Below are positions 25,949-32,919 of a stretch of 64,000 nt of DNA, piece by piece. The DNA is from Rivibacter sp049446155 (GTDB lineage Bacteria; Pseudomonadota; Gammaproteobacteria; Burkholderiales; Burkholderiaceae_C): contig NZ_JBMSEE010000004.1 in NCBI RefSeq assembly GCF_049446155.1, positions 186,001 to 250,000 of the forward strand, read 5' to 3'. The notes beneath the pieces are model-generated. The model had not been told where the DNA came from and searched no databases. It saw nothing but the letters and a program-made list of their open reading frames with translations. The stretch's first letter is position 1; every line of letters starts with the position of its first letter. Both the position numbers and the translations under genes were made by a program.

Positions 25949-26377
25949 ATGAGCATACGCAACCGCCTTCGGGCGCTCGGATTCGGCCTCGGCCTCGCCA
26001 TCGGCATCGCCACCGCACTGCCGGTGGCCGCCCATGGCATTGAGGAGACCGTGAAGCCCAACTTCGAGCGTGCCATCACCAATCTTCCGGGCAAGTCGCT
26101 CGTCGCCGTTGAAGTGGAGTACCCGCCGGGCGCGGCCTCGCGGCCGCATGTGCACGCCAAGTCGGCGTTCATCTACGCGTACGTGGTGTCGGGTGCGATC
26201 GAGTCGCAGGTCAACGACGGTCCCAAGCGCGTGTACCGCGCCGGAGAAAGCTTCTTCGAAGAGCCCGGCGCCACCCACGCCGTGAGCCGCAACGCGAGCA
26301 AGACGCGGCCGGCAAAGCTGCTGGCCGTGTTCGTCGTCGATGCCGACGACACCGCGCTGACCACGCCCATCCATTGA
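25949..26377 (+). CDS. Exported cupin-domain protein
   Basis: A protein of 142 residues. The signal peptide is LGFGLGLAIGIATALPVAAHG. The single cupin barrel shows PGAASRPHVHAKSAFIYAYV (His ligands) and FFEEPGATHAVSRN (last His). The ATG at 25949 follows AGGAGGAAAGGAGCAGTTCA. The spacing is generous, but the site is strong. It is divergent from the MocR regulator and 20 bp upstream of the AhpD-like gene, so it is a probable MocR target. It belongs to the same general family as the cupin at 9437-9865, but the two are not close copies. Confidence 0.85.
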   Translation: MSIRNRLRALGFGLGLAIGIATALPVAAHGIEETVKPNFERAITNLPGKSLVAVEVEYPPGAASRPHVHAKSAFIYAYVVSGAIESQVNDGPKRVYRAGESFFEEPGATHAVSRNASKTRPAKLLAVFVVDADDTALTTPIH

Positions 26378-26397
26378 TCGCCACGAGGAGCATCGCC

Positions 26398-26853
26398 ATG
26401 AGCAGACGTCTCGACTACAACAACATCGCGCCCGCCGGCATGAAGGCGCTGGGCAGCGTGTACGGCTACGTGCTGCAAAGCAGCCTGTCGCCGCTGCTGG
26501 TCGACCTGGTGTACCTGCGCATCTCGCAGATCAACAACTGCGCCTACTGCCTCGACATGCACACGCGCGATCTGCTGAAGAAGGGCGAGGCGATCGAGAA
26601 GCTGGCGCTGGTGCAGGCATGGAGGGAAGCCGGCGGCCTGTTCGACGAGCGCGAGCGTGCGGCGCTGGCCTGGGCCGAGTCGGTGACCCTGGTCGCGCAG
26701 ACCGGCGTGCCCGACGATGCCTACGACGCGGCGCGAGTGGTGTTCGACGAACGCGAGCTGGTGGACCTGACGGTCGCGATCGGACTCATGAATGCCTACA
26801 ACCGCATGGCGATCAGCTTTCGGAACACGCCGCAGGCGGCGTTGACGGCTTGA
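26398..26853 (+). CDS. AhpD-like carboxymuconolactone decarboxylase-family protein
   Basis: A protein of 151 residues. The AhpD signature is present: NNCAYCLDMHTRDLLKKGE gives the CxxC pair and the following His. LVDLTVAIGLMNAYNRMAIS fits the C-terminal helix of the family. Members reduce peroxiredoxin-type partners or act as alkylhydroperoxidases. It is the second gene after the MocR-controlled promoter. Its 3' end overlaps the convergent acetyltransferase remnant by 41 bp. Confidence 0.9.
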   Translation: MSRRLDYNNIAPAGMKALGSVYGYVLQSSLSPLLVDLVYLRISQINNCAYCLDMHTRDLLKKGEAIEKLALVQAWREAGGLFDERERAALAWAESVTLVAQTGVPDDAYDAARVVFDERELVDLTVAIGLMNAYNRMAISFRNTPQAALTA

Positions 26854-27411
26854 GAGGCTCCGGCTGGCTGCCCGCCCGCGCCTTCCAGCGTTCGGCCGTG
26901 GTGCGGAAAGTCTGCAAGCTCTGCCCGTACCAGGTGTCAAGACCCAGGTCGTCCATTCCCAATCGGCGCATGACCGCGGCGGACGCCGTGTTCTCGGGCC
27001 TGCAGACGGCATACAGCTGCGGCGCCGCGAGCGGCCCGAAGGCAAAGCCGGCCATCGCAACCGCGGCTTCACTGGCGAGGCCCTGGCGCCAGCGGTCTCG
27101 CCGCAGGCGCCAGCCGACCTCGAGCGGACAGCCAGGGTCGGGCGAGGGCGCTTCGGTGCGACGCAGGTTCTGGATGCAGCCGGCACCCACCAGCTCGCCG
27201 CTGGCGAGTTCAACGAAGCTCCACCATGAATAGCCGAACTCGCGCCAGCGTTCCCCAACGCGCTCGATGACGGTGAGCGTCTCTTCGCGCGTCTGGGGGC
27301 GGCCGGTGATGTAGCGCATGACCTCGGGGTCGAGTTCATCGCGTGCAGGCCGTCAACGTGCGACAAGTCAAAGGGCTCGAGGCGCAATCGCGCGGTGGTC
27401 AGGATGGTCAT
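26813..27411 (-). pseudogene. GNAT acetyltransferase (RimJ/RimL-like) with a single-base frameshift
   Basis: From the ATG at 27411 the frame reads MTILTTARLRLEPFDLSHVD and GLHAMNS, the usual first strand and helix of RimJ/RimL-type N-acetyltransferases. It then runs into another frame at about 27331. Shifting there by one base restores DPEVMRYITGRPQTREETL and the rest of the GNAT domain: the acetyl-CoA loop near RDRWRQGLASEAAVAMAG, and NTASAAVMRRLGM. One G appears to be missing from the expected AACTCGGACCCC. The start overlaps the LysR stop (ATGA). It could be a true pseudogene or a sequencing error; the internal ATG at 27319 would lack the first strand. Confidence 0.8.
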
Positions 27412-28325
27412 GGAAAGCTCCGGTGCCGTTTCAGATCCTGTGCCACTTCGCTCACCTGGGCCCTGAGCCACTGGTGCAGCGGATCGTTGCGGTATCTGAC
27501 GTGCCAGGCCATCTCGACCGGAAAGCTGCCGAGATCGACCGGCGCCGGCACGACCTTCAGTCTCGCATCGTCGGCCAGGCGGCGGCAGATGAGGCTGGGC
27601 AGCGTCGCGCAGTAGTCGGTCACCGCAACCATCTCCGGGATCGCGAGGAAGTGCGTCACCGAGACGGCGACCTCGCGTCGCAAGCCCTGTCGCTCCAGGG
27701 CCTGAAACAGGCCGGCGCGCAGTCGGCCGGGCGGCAGCATGTTCACGTGCTTGAGCTGCTCGTACTGCTTGCGCGTGATCTTCTTGTCGACCTGCGGATG
27801 GTCGGACCGCACGATGCAGGCGAGGCCATCGTCCATCAGGTGCTGGACGATCAGGTTGTCCGGCGGCTCGACGATGCGCCCGAGCACCATGGCGGTCGTG
27901 CCGGACATCACGCCCGTCTCGGCGAGCTCGCTTCCGTAGGGCGTCAGGCGAAGCCGGATGCCGGGCGCGCGCTCGCGCAGGCTCGCCACGAGCGGCGGGA
28001 TCAGCACGAACTCGACATAGCTGTTCGGCGCCACGGTGACCAACTGGCTGGCCTTTGCCGGATCGAACGCCTGCTGACCGCGAACCAGCTCGTCGATCGA
28101 GGCCAGCGCCGCGGCGATCACCGGTGCGAGCTCCTCGGCCTTGGGCGTGGGCTGCATTCCGTAGCGCTCGCGGATAAACAGCGGGTCCTGCAGCGTGGAG
28201 CGAAGACGCGTCAGCGCGTTCGACAACGCAGGCTGCGTGATGCCCAGCCGCTCGGCCGCGCGCGTCACGCTGCGCTCTTCCATCAAGACCAGGAAGACGG
28301 GCAGCAGGTTCAGGTCGTAGCGCAT
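27408..28325 (-). CDS. LysR-family transcriptional regulator (NodD/NahR-like group)
   Basis: A protein of 305 residues. MRYDLNLLPVFLVLMEERSV and AAERLGITQPALSNALTRLR form the helix-turn-helix. The RYDLNLL start and DPLFIRERYGMQPTPKAEEL are typical of the NodD/NahR/LeuO-like group. The effector domain follows. The start at 28325 was chosen because the domain begins there; longer forms back to 28430 would run through the intergenic dyad. It is divergent from the aldo-keto reductase, its likely target, and is translationally coupled to the GNAT gene downstream. Confidence 0.92.
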   Translation of the reverse strand: MRYDLNLLPVFLVLMEERSVTRAAERLGITQPALSNALTRLRSTLQDPLFIRERYGMQPTPKAEELAPVIAAALASIDELVRGQQAFDPAKASQLVTVAPNSYVEFVLIPPLVASLRERAPGIRLRLTPYGSELAETGVMSGTTAMVLGRIVEPPDNLIVQHLMDDGLACIVRSDHPQVDKKITRKQYEQLKHVNMLPPGRLRAGLFQALERQGLRREVAVSVTHFLAIPEMVAVTDYCATLPSLICRRLADDARLKVVPAPVDLGSFPVEMAWHVRYRNDPLHQWLRAQVSEVAQDLKRHRSFP

Positions 28326-28353
28326 CCAGTCATCATCTACGGTGAATGTCTGG

Positions 28354-28379
28354 GATTCAACGGATAAATTGGATGAATC
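28354..28379. promoter_or_regulatory. Candidate LysR-binding dyad upstream of the aldo-keto reductase
   Basis: GATTCA (28354-28359) and TGAATC (28374-28379) form a perfect inverted repeat with a 14-bp AT-rich spacer. It lies in the 130-bp region between the divergent LysR and aldo-keto reductase genes, where a NahR/NodD-type regulator would bind. Confidence 0.42.
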
Positions 28380-28455
28380 GTTCCGGGGCGTCCATCCTTG
28401 GGGCAGCGCAAGGGTCGAGACCCGCGCCACAACCCATCACGAAGGAGATCGAACC

Positions 28456-29469
28456 ATGGCTCTCAAGGACCTTCTCCCCGGCAAGCTCGGCTTCGGCACC
28501 GCACCGCTGGGCAACATGTTTCGCGCCATTCCCGAGGCCGAGGCACGCGCGACGGTGGATGCCGCGTGGAACGACGGCATCCGCTACTTCGACAACGCAC
28601 CGTTCTACGGCGCCGGCCTCGCGGAGATCCGCATGGGCGAAGCGCTCGCCGGGCGGCCGCGCGACGAGTACGTGATCAGCACCAAGGTCGGCCGCCTCAT
28701 CCTCGACGAGGTGGAGGACGTGAGCGCGCGCGACCTCGGCGAGAAGGGCGACGTTTTCAAGCACGGCCGCCCCAACCGGATCGTCAACGACTACTCCGCC
28801 GACGCGACGCTGCGCTCCATCGAGGACAGCCTCAAGCGCCTGAAGACCGACCGCATCGAGATCGTCTGGGTTCACGATGTCGCCCAGGACTTCTATGGCG
28901 ACGAATGGCTCGGCGTGTTCGAGAGCGCGCGCAAGGGCGCCTTCAAGACCCTTGACCGCTTGCGCGACGAGGGCGTGATCAAAGCCTGGGGCCTGGGCGT
29001 CAATCGCGTGGAGCCGATCGAACTGCTGCTCGGCCTCGAAGGCCCTCGGCCCGACGGCTTTTTGCTCGCGGGGCGCTACACGCTGCTCGATCACTCGCAC
29101 GCCTTGCAGCGCGTGATGCCGCAGGTGCAAGAGCGCGGTCTGGGCATCGTCGTCGGCGGTCCCTACAGCTCAGGCGCGCTCGTCGGCGGCCCGAACTTCG
29201 AGTACGCACCGGCCACGCCGGAGATCCTGGGCAAGGTCGCACGCATCAAGGCCATCGCAGACCGCCACGGCGTCAGCATGAAGGCGGCCGGACTGCAGTT
29301 CGCGCTGGCCCATCCGGCCGTCGCGGCGGTCATCCCGGGCGCCAGCCAGCCCAGCCGCATCGCCGAGGATCGCGCTGCGCTCGATCTGGCGGTGCCGGCC
29401 GACTTCTGGCGCGAGATCCGTGCGGCCGGGCTCGTCGATGCGGCGGCGCCGCTGCCGGGGGAACGGTGA
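28456..29469 (+). CDS. Aldo/keto reductase (D-threo-aldose/pyridoxal dehydrogenase-like)
   Basis: A protein of 337 residues. The AKR catalytic tetrad is visible: Asp and Tyr in YFDNAPFYGAGLAE, Lys in VISTKVGRL and His in IVWVHDVAQDF. The C-terminal cofactor loop contains AAVIPGASQPSRIAED. The opening LGFGTAPLGNMFRAI resembles D-threo-aldose 1-dehydrogenases and L-fucose/pyridoxal 4-dehydrogenases. The ATG at 28456 follows GAAGGAGATCGAACC. Control by the divergent LysR regulator is probable. It is the last host gene before the prophage. Confidence 0.92.
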   Translation: MALKDLLPGKLGFGTAPLGNMFRAIPEAEARATVDAAWNDGIRYFDNAPFYGAGLAEIRMGEALAGRPRDEYVISTKVGRLILDEVEDVSARDLGEKGDVFKHGRPNRIVNDYSADATLRSIEDSLKRLKTDRIEIVWVHDVAQDFYGDEWLGVFESARKGAFKTLDRLRDEGVIKAWGLGVNRVEPIELLLGLEGPRPDGFLLAGRYTLLDHSHALQRVMPQVQERGLGIVVGGPYSSGALVGGPNFEYAPATPEILGKVARIKAIADRHGVSMKAAGLQFALAHPAVAAVIPGASQPSRIAEDRAALDLAVPADFWREIRAAGLVDAAAPLPGER

Positions 29470-29566
29470 GCTTGATGGTGTTGACAGCGGCAGCGTCGGA
29501 CGACTTCACGGGCGTAGTTCTGTTAGCCGACTGACGCCGGTGAGAACGCGGCACGGCCGCCTTTCG

Positions 29567-29920
29567 TTAACTTAACATAAGATACATTAGCGCCGGATTA
29601 GAGGTCGGCGATGGGCCATTGGCCGCAGCTCGGGCATCTCCGTTTCCCCCAAAGCACAGCAGCGTCACCGCCGCGCCAAGTGCCACGCTGTGCAGTGCTT
29701 TTCCCGCGTTCTTCCTGACTGCTTCCCAGACCATGCGCAGGCGGTCTTCCTTGGGCACGCCTGCAATTTCGCAGACCTCGTCTACGCGCTCGGGGCTCCA
29801 TTGGCGCCGGCCGTGTATGAGGTCGCTCATGTGCTGAGGCCGGGCGCCTAGCAGCTCGGCGAGCTTGGCATAGGAGCCGGCTTTCGCCTTGGCGCGTTCG
29901 ATAACTTCAGTGAATTGCAT
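29567..29920 (-). CDS. Phage repressor-like helix-turn-helix protein with C-terminal membrane segment
   Basis: A protein of 117 residues from the ATG at 29920, which has GGAGG about 7 bp upstream. The Cro/CI-type helix-turn-helix is SYAKLAELLGARPQHMSDLI followed by HGRRQWSPERVDEVCEIAGV. A hydrophobic stretch near the C-terminus (LHSVALGAAVTLLCFGG) could insert in the membrane. It is divergent from the phage structural operon, like RstR-type repressors of filamentous phages. The last codons cross the attachment core: the final LMLS and stop come from chromosomal DNA. In the circular phage the frame would instead continue as RALRRWMRLREATA, giving about 127 residues. Confidence 0.8.
   Translation of the reverse strand: MQFTEVIERAKAKAGSYAKLAELLGARPQHMSDLIHGRRQWSPERVDEVCEIAGVPKEDRLRMVWEAVRKNAGKALHSVALGAAVTLLCFGGNGDARAAANGPSPTSNPALMYLMLS
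29570..29597. other. attL: dif-like XerCD site at the left prophage junction
   Basis: ACTTAACATAA (29570-29580) matches the E. coli dif XerD arm, read as ATTTAACATAA, at 10 of 11 positions. The central GATACA and then TTAGCGC follow. The 13-mer GATACATTAGCGC (29581-29593) recurs at the right end (35317-35329). It is strikingly AT-rich for this chromosome. The XerC arm is less canonical than the XerD arm. Confidence 0.72.
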
Positions 29921-30042
29921 AGTTCCACCTCCGGTGGTACTGTGTGGCTTCCACTTTATGTGGTAGTGCCCTGGTCCCTGTACGGGCACACAGCGTACCC
30001 CAAAAAGGGTTAGTCACGTAGCGCAATCAAGGAGGCGCAACC
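29921..30042. promoter_or_regulatory. Divergent phage promoter/operator region
   Basis: This 122-bp gap between the repressor and the structural operon has several repeats: CCACC-TCC-GGTGG beside the repressor start, GTGGTACTG and GTGGTAGTG as near-direct repeats, and GTGCCC (29966-29971) with GGGCAC (29984-29989). They are candidate repressor operators. A strong SD (AAGGAGG) precedes the gene at 30043. Confidence 0.5.
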
Positions 30043-30360
30043 ATGCAATCACTGCTCCAAATCATCGCGGTCGGCGAACGTCGCACCGGTGTCTCGAAGA
30101 CCAGCGGCAAGCCGTGGGAAATGCAGGAGGCCGAGTGCATCCTGCTCAACGACGACGGCACGCCCAACAAGGTCGGCGTCCTCAACGTGCCGCGCGAGCT
30201 GGTTGGCAAGGTGGCTGTGGGTACGTTCATCGGCTCCTTCGCGCTCGGCGCGAACTACAAGGATCGTCGGATCGAAGCGCAGCTGGTGGGCCTGCAGCCC
30301 TACGTGCAGGGCAAGACCCCTCCCCCGAATTCGCAGGCGGTCGCGAAGGCGTCGTCATGA
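30043..30360 (+). CDS. Putative phage ssDNA-binding protein (pV-like)
   Basis: A protein of 105 residues starting MQSLLQIIAVGERRTGVSKT. Its size, its first place in the plus-strand phage operon and its OB-like pattern of beta strands (GVLNVPRELVGKVAVGTFIG) fit the pV/ssDNA-binding proteins of Ralstonia and Xanthomonas filamentous phages. Such a protein coats the replicated plus strand before extrusion. There is no diagnostic motif, so the call depends partly on position. The SD AAGGAGG is strong. The stop overlaps the next start (ATGA). Confidence 0.65.
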   Translation: MQSLLQIIAVGERRTGVSKTSGKPWEMQEAECILLNDDGTPNKVGVLNVPRELVGKVAVGTFIGSFALGANYKDRRIEAQLVGLQPYVQGKTPPPNSQAVAKASS

Positions 30361-30488
30361 GCACGCGCGCGCAGTCGTTGCTGGCCTACGCGACCGCGTG
30401 GCGGCAGTTCCCCCGGTCCCTCGACGCGCCGCATTGGCGCGCGATGGCGGCGCAGTACGCGCGTGACTTGATTGGTCGGGGCTGCTGA
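30357..30488 (+). CDS. Small phage protein of unknown function (43 aa)
   Basis: The ATG overlaps the previous stop (ATGA), and the stop overlaps the next start (TGATG), so it is embedded in a coupled gene chain. The product begins MSTRAQSLLAYATAWRQFPR and is basic and rich in Ala and Arg, with no membrane segment. Nothing is recognised. Confidence 0.5.
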   Translation: MSTRAQSLLAYATAWRQFPRSLDAPHWRAMAAQYARDLIGRGC

Positions 30489-30724
30489 TGCCTCCGCTCT
30501 CGCCGGTCCCCAGCGTGCCTGACGCGCTCGCCTTGGTCGCGCTGCTTCCTGCCTTCGCGTACGCCGGTCTCGTGGTTCTGCTGCCCCTGGCGTGGGCCTG
30601 GGAGGTCCTGATCGACGCGGCTGACTCGCGCCCGGATGCCGCGCCCTACGGGGCGGGGCCGTGTGGTGTTAGCCGCGTCACCTATCCGTCGCTGTACGGA
30701 CTCGAAGTTCGAGAACTCGGGTGA
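30488..30724 (+). CDS. Small phage membrane protein (78 aa)
   Basis: The start overlaps the preceding stop (TGATG). One long hydrophobic segment, ALALVALLPAFAYAGLVVLL, followed by PLAWAWEVLIDAADS, makes it a likely inner-membrane protein. The rest is short and polar. Its position just before the major coat gene fits the small accessory proteins of filamentous phages (pVII/pIX or pX region), but no family is identified. Confidence 0.55.
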   Translation: MPPLSPVPSVPDALALVALLPAFAYAGLVVLLPLAWAWEVLIDAADSRPDAAPYGAGPCGVSRVTYPSLYGLEVRELG

Positions 30725-30730
30725 TTCCAG

Positions 30731-30759
30731 CCCCTCGGCCTGCGTGCAGGCCTTGGGGG
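30731..30759 (+). promoter_or_regulatory. Strong hairpin just upstream of the major coat gene
   Basis: GGCCTGC (30737-30743) pairs with GCAGGCC (30746-30752) around GT, extended by CCCC (30731-30734) against GGGG (30755-30758). No T tract follows. In Ff phages, a terminator and processing sites around gene VIII give high coat expression; this hairpin could act as an mRNA stabiliser or partial terminator. Confidence 0.4.
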
Positions 30760-30797
30760 TGCAATCCGCACCGCAACCTCAACGAAAGGGGTCTCTC

Positions 30798-30986
30798 ATG
30801 TGGAAGAAAGTCGCTGGCGTGCTCGTGAGCGCGCCGCTGTTCGCAGCCCCGGCCTTCGCTGCCGTCCCGGCCGGCGTCACCACGGCGCTCGAATCGATCG
30901 GCACCGATGGCAGCACGGTGGCCACCACGATCCTGCTGGCTGTGGTCGCCATCTTCGCCATCAAGTTCCTGCGCAAGGGGCTGTGA
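30798..30986 (+). CDS. Major coat protein (pVIII-like)
   Basis: A protein of 62 residues. The signal peptide MWKKVAGVLVSAPLFAAPAFA is cut after Ala21. The mature 41 residues have the pVIII pattern: a short amphipathic N-terminal part with Glu and Asp (TTALESIGTDGS), a hydrophobic membrane helix (TILLAVVAIFAIKF) and a basic C-terminus (LRKGL) that would face the packaged DNA. The size fits class II filamentous phage coats. The stop overlaps the next start (TGATG). Confidence 0.85.
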   Translation: MWKKVAGVLVSAPLFAAPAFAAVPAGVTTALESIGTDGSTVATTILLAVVAIFAIKFLRKGL

Positions 30987-31324
30987 TGTTCCAGGTTGGC
31001 GCTGCCTGCTACGAATCCGCGTCTGCGGCGGCAGCAGCGCAGGCGTCAACCCAAGGCGGCTCCATCGTGATTCACGGTGGGGCCGCTTTCGTTGTGAGCG
31101 TCGATTCCGTCGCGGATGACTCGATCACGTACGCGCTTAACCCGGTGGCTGGCGGCGCAGCCACGGTGTTAGTCGCGCCGTTCACGCCGCAACCGTGCGG
31201 CCTGCTCACGTACGCGGACGGCCTTGATTTGGGCTGGAAAGTGGCGGCAGTGTGGGTCGGCGTGTGGGCGATTCGGTTTTTCCTGACGCGCCAGTTCGAG
31301 GGGGGCTTGCATGGCAACGCCTGA
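30986..31324 (+). CDS. Phage protein of unknown function with C-terminal membrane helix (112 aa)
   Basis: The start is coupled to the coat-gene stop. The sequence opens MFQVGAACYESASAAAAAQA, continues with a beta-rich middle (GSIVIHGGAAFVVSVDSVAD; AATVLVAPFTPQPCGLLTYAD) and ends with the membrane segment VAAVWVGVWAIRFFLTRQF. There are two cysteines and no signal peptide. Comparable genes sit at this place in Ralstonia and Xanthomonas phages, but I do not recognise a family. A minor coat or capping role is plausible. Confidence 0.65.
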   Translation: MFQVGAACYESASAAAAAQASTQGGSIVIHGGAAFVVSVDSVADDSITYALNPVAGGAATVLVAPFTPQPCGLLTYADGLDLGWKVAAVWVGVWAIRFFLTRQFEGGLHGNA

Positions 31325-31382
31325 GTTCTGGGTGGTGTTCTTCGCGCTGGTGGGGGCAACGTGGCTGCTGTTGGACCGGTGA
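31311..31382 (+). CDS. Tiny phage membrane protein (23 aa, pVII/pIX-like)
   Basis: The ATG at 31311 overlaps the end of the previous gene by 14 bp, and its stop overlaps the GTG of the adsorption gene (GTGA). The product, MATPEFWVVFFALVGATWLL followed by LDR, is almost a single membrane helix. Ff pVII and pIX, which cap the emerging tip, are 32-33 residues long with the same character. It is easily missed because of its size. Confidence 0.55.
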   Translation: MATPEFWVVFFALVGATWLLLDR

Positions 31383-32635
31383 GCGCCCGGTGGTGCCTGG
31401 GGTGGGTGGTGTCGCTTGCTGCCTTGCTCGTGTCAGGGTTGGCGTACGCGTACGGCACGGTCCCTGGGTCCACGACAACGACGAACGTCTTCACCTACTT
31501 CAACGGCGCGAGCGGCGACACGTGGGAGACGCGCACGTGTCAGTCGACCAGTGCGGGCGGCACGGCGAGTTGTATGGCGGGGGGCAACTCGTGGGGCTGG
31601 TACACCCAGAACGCGGATGGCACGGGCTCGATTTACGTCTGCAATCAAGGGTCTCCTCAGCCGTTCCCTAACTGCCCTGGGTCCGTGCTGGGCGTGAGCG
31701 GAGCGGACAAGCCGACGACGTCGGGCACATGCCCATCGAACGCGACGTTGGCGAATGGGCAGTGCACCTGCAACGCGGGCTATCGGCCGGACTCGGCGGC
31801 TACGGCGTGCGAGGGGTACAGCTGCACGGCCGGCGCGTCTCTGACGCAAGGCGACTCGGTGTGGAGCGTGCCGACGATTGGCACGGCGGTTTGTTATGAG
31901 GGCTGCGGCGCGAGCGGCGTCATGTCGGCCGAGAACGACGGCAAGGCCTACGTCTGGGGCCCCTTCACGGCCGATGGTTCGATGTGCAACTCGGCGGGCA
32001 ACGTGACGCCGGCGGCGTCGAGTGCGAGTGCGCCGGCACCTGCGGCATCTGAGCCCGGCACTTGCGTAGGCACCGTCTCGTACAACGGTGGGCCCGAGCA
32101 AACGATCAAGGTGCCGTGCGACTCGACGAAGACCACGGAGACGACGACGAAGTCAGACAGCTCCGGCAACACGACGACGACGGTCAAAGAGACCACGTGT
32201 ACTGGCAACGTTTGCACAACGAAGGAGACGACGACAACGTCAGGACCCGGTGGCAGCGGCAGCAGCACGTCAACGACGACGGGGCCGAACAGCGGCGGTG
32301 GTTCCGGGTCTGGCGGTGGGAGTGGTGATGGCGAGGAGGAACAGCCCGGCGAGTGCGAGGAGAACCCGGAGCTTGCTGTTTGCAAGCCTCTCGGGGCTCT
32401 GGCACCGGAGCTTGTGCCCACGGTGCAGGTGCCGCTCGCCGTGTTGCCCACGAGCGGGTGGGGCGAAGGCTCCTACGCCTGCCCTGCAGACAAGGTGCTG
32501 TCACTCTCGATGGTGACGCTGACCGTGCCTTTCACGCTGCTGTGCCAAGCGGCGGACATGGCGCGGCCGTTCGTCGTTGGCATGGCGTGGTTTCTGGCCG
32601 CTGTGGCGTTCCTGGGCTTTGCTCGGAGGGACTGA
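31379..32635 (+). CDS. Phage adsorption/attachment protein (pIII-like)
   Basis: A protein of 418 residues from the GTG at 31379, which overlaps the preceding stop. The signal peptide is WVVSLAALLVSGLAYA. Two cysteine-containing domains follow (about 20-110 and 120-215), then Thr/Ser/Gly-rich linkers (TTTTTVKETT-like and GGGSGSGGGSGDG-like stretches). A C-terminal domain ends in membrane segments (MARPFVVGMAWFLAAVAFLGFARRD region). This N1/N2-linker-anchor plan is that of pIII, which binds the host pilus and caps the virion. The Thr codon repeats make the DNA look repetitive around 32130-32290. Confidence 0.8.
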   Translation: MSARWCLGWVVSLAALLVSGLAYAYGTVPGSTTTTNVFTYFNGASGDTWETRTCQSTSAGGTASCMAGGNSWGWYTQNADGTGSIYVCNQGSPQPFPNCPGSVLGVSGADKPTTSGTCPSNATLANGQCTCNAGYRPDSAATACEGYSCTAGASLTQGDSVWSVPTIGTAVCYEGCGASGVMSAENDGKAYVWGPFTADGSMCNSAGNVTPAASSASAPAPAASEPGTCVGTVSYNGGPEQTIKVPCDSTKTTETTTKSDSSGNTTTTVKETTCTGNVCTTKETTTTSGPGGSGSSTSTTTGPNSGGGSGSGGGSGDGEEEQPGECEENPELAVCKPLGALAPELVPTVQVPLAVLPTSGWGEGSYACPADKVLSLSMVTLTVPFTLLCQAADMARPFVVGMAWFLAAVAFLGFARRD

Positions 32636-32919
32636 TGGATTCACTCGCAACGTGGCTTGCGTCGATCACGTGGCCGCTCGTCTCCCGTGTGCTGGTGGCG
32701 CTGGGCATCGGGTATCTCAGCTATACAGGTGCCGGCGAGGCGCTCGGCGCAGCGCTGCAGCACGCCAAATCGGCGTTCGGTGGCCTGCCCGGCGATATCG
32801 CCATGATCGTGGCGAAGTTCGGGTTCTTTGACTTCATGGCGATCACGAGCGGGGGCTTTGTGTCGGGCCTTGCGTGGATGCAGCTTAAGAAGCTTGCGGT
32901 ACAGGTGAACCCATCATGA
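32635..32919 (+). CDS. DUF2523 minor coat protein (pVI-like)
   Basis: A protein of 94 residues, mostly hydrophobic, with about three membrane segments (TWPLVSRVLVALGIGYLSYT; FGGLPGDIAMIVAKFGFFDF; ITSGGFVSGLAWMQLKKLAV). This is the pattern of DUF2523, the pVI equivalent between the adsorption protein and Zot in many inoviruses. The start overlaps the pIII stop (TGATG), and the stop overlaps the next start (ATGA). Confidence 0.8.
   Translation: MDSLATWLASITWPLVSRVLVALGIGYLSYTGAGEALGAALQHAKSAFGGLPGDIAMIVAKFGFFDFMAITSGGFVSGLAWMQLKKLAVQVNPS

Noticed and set aside
32130..32300. Repetitive ACGACGACG-like DNA that might suggest a CRISPR or tandem-repeat locus
   Set aside because: The repeats are Thr/Ser/Gly codons of the phage adsorption-protein linkers. 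There are no regular spacers, so it is not a CRISPR array.
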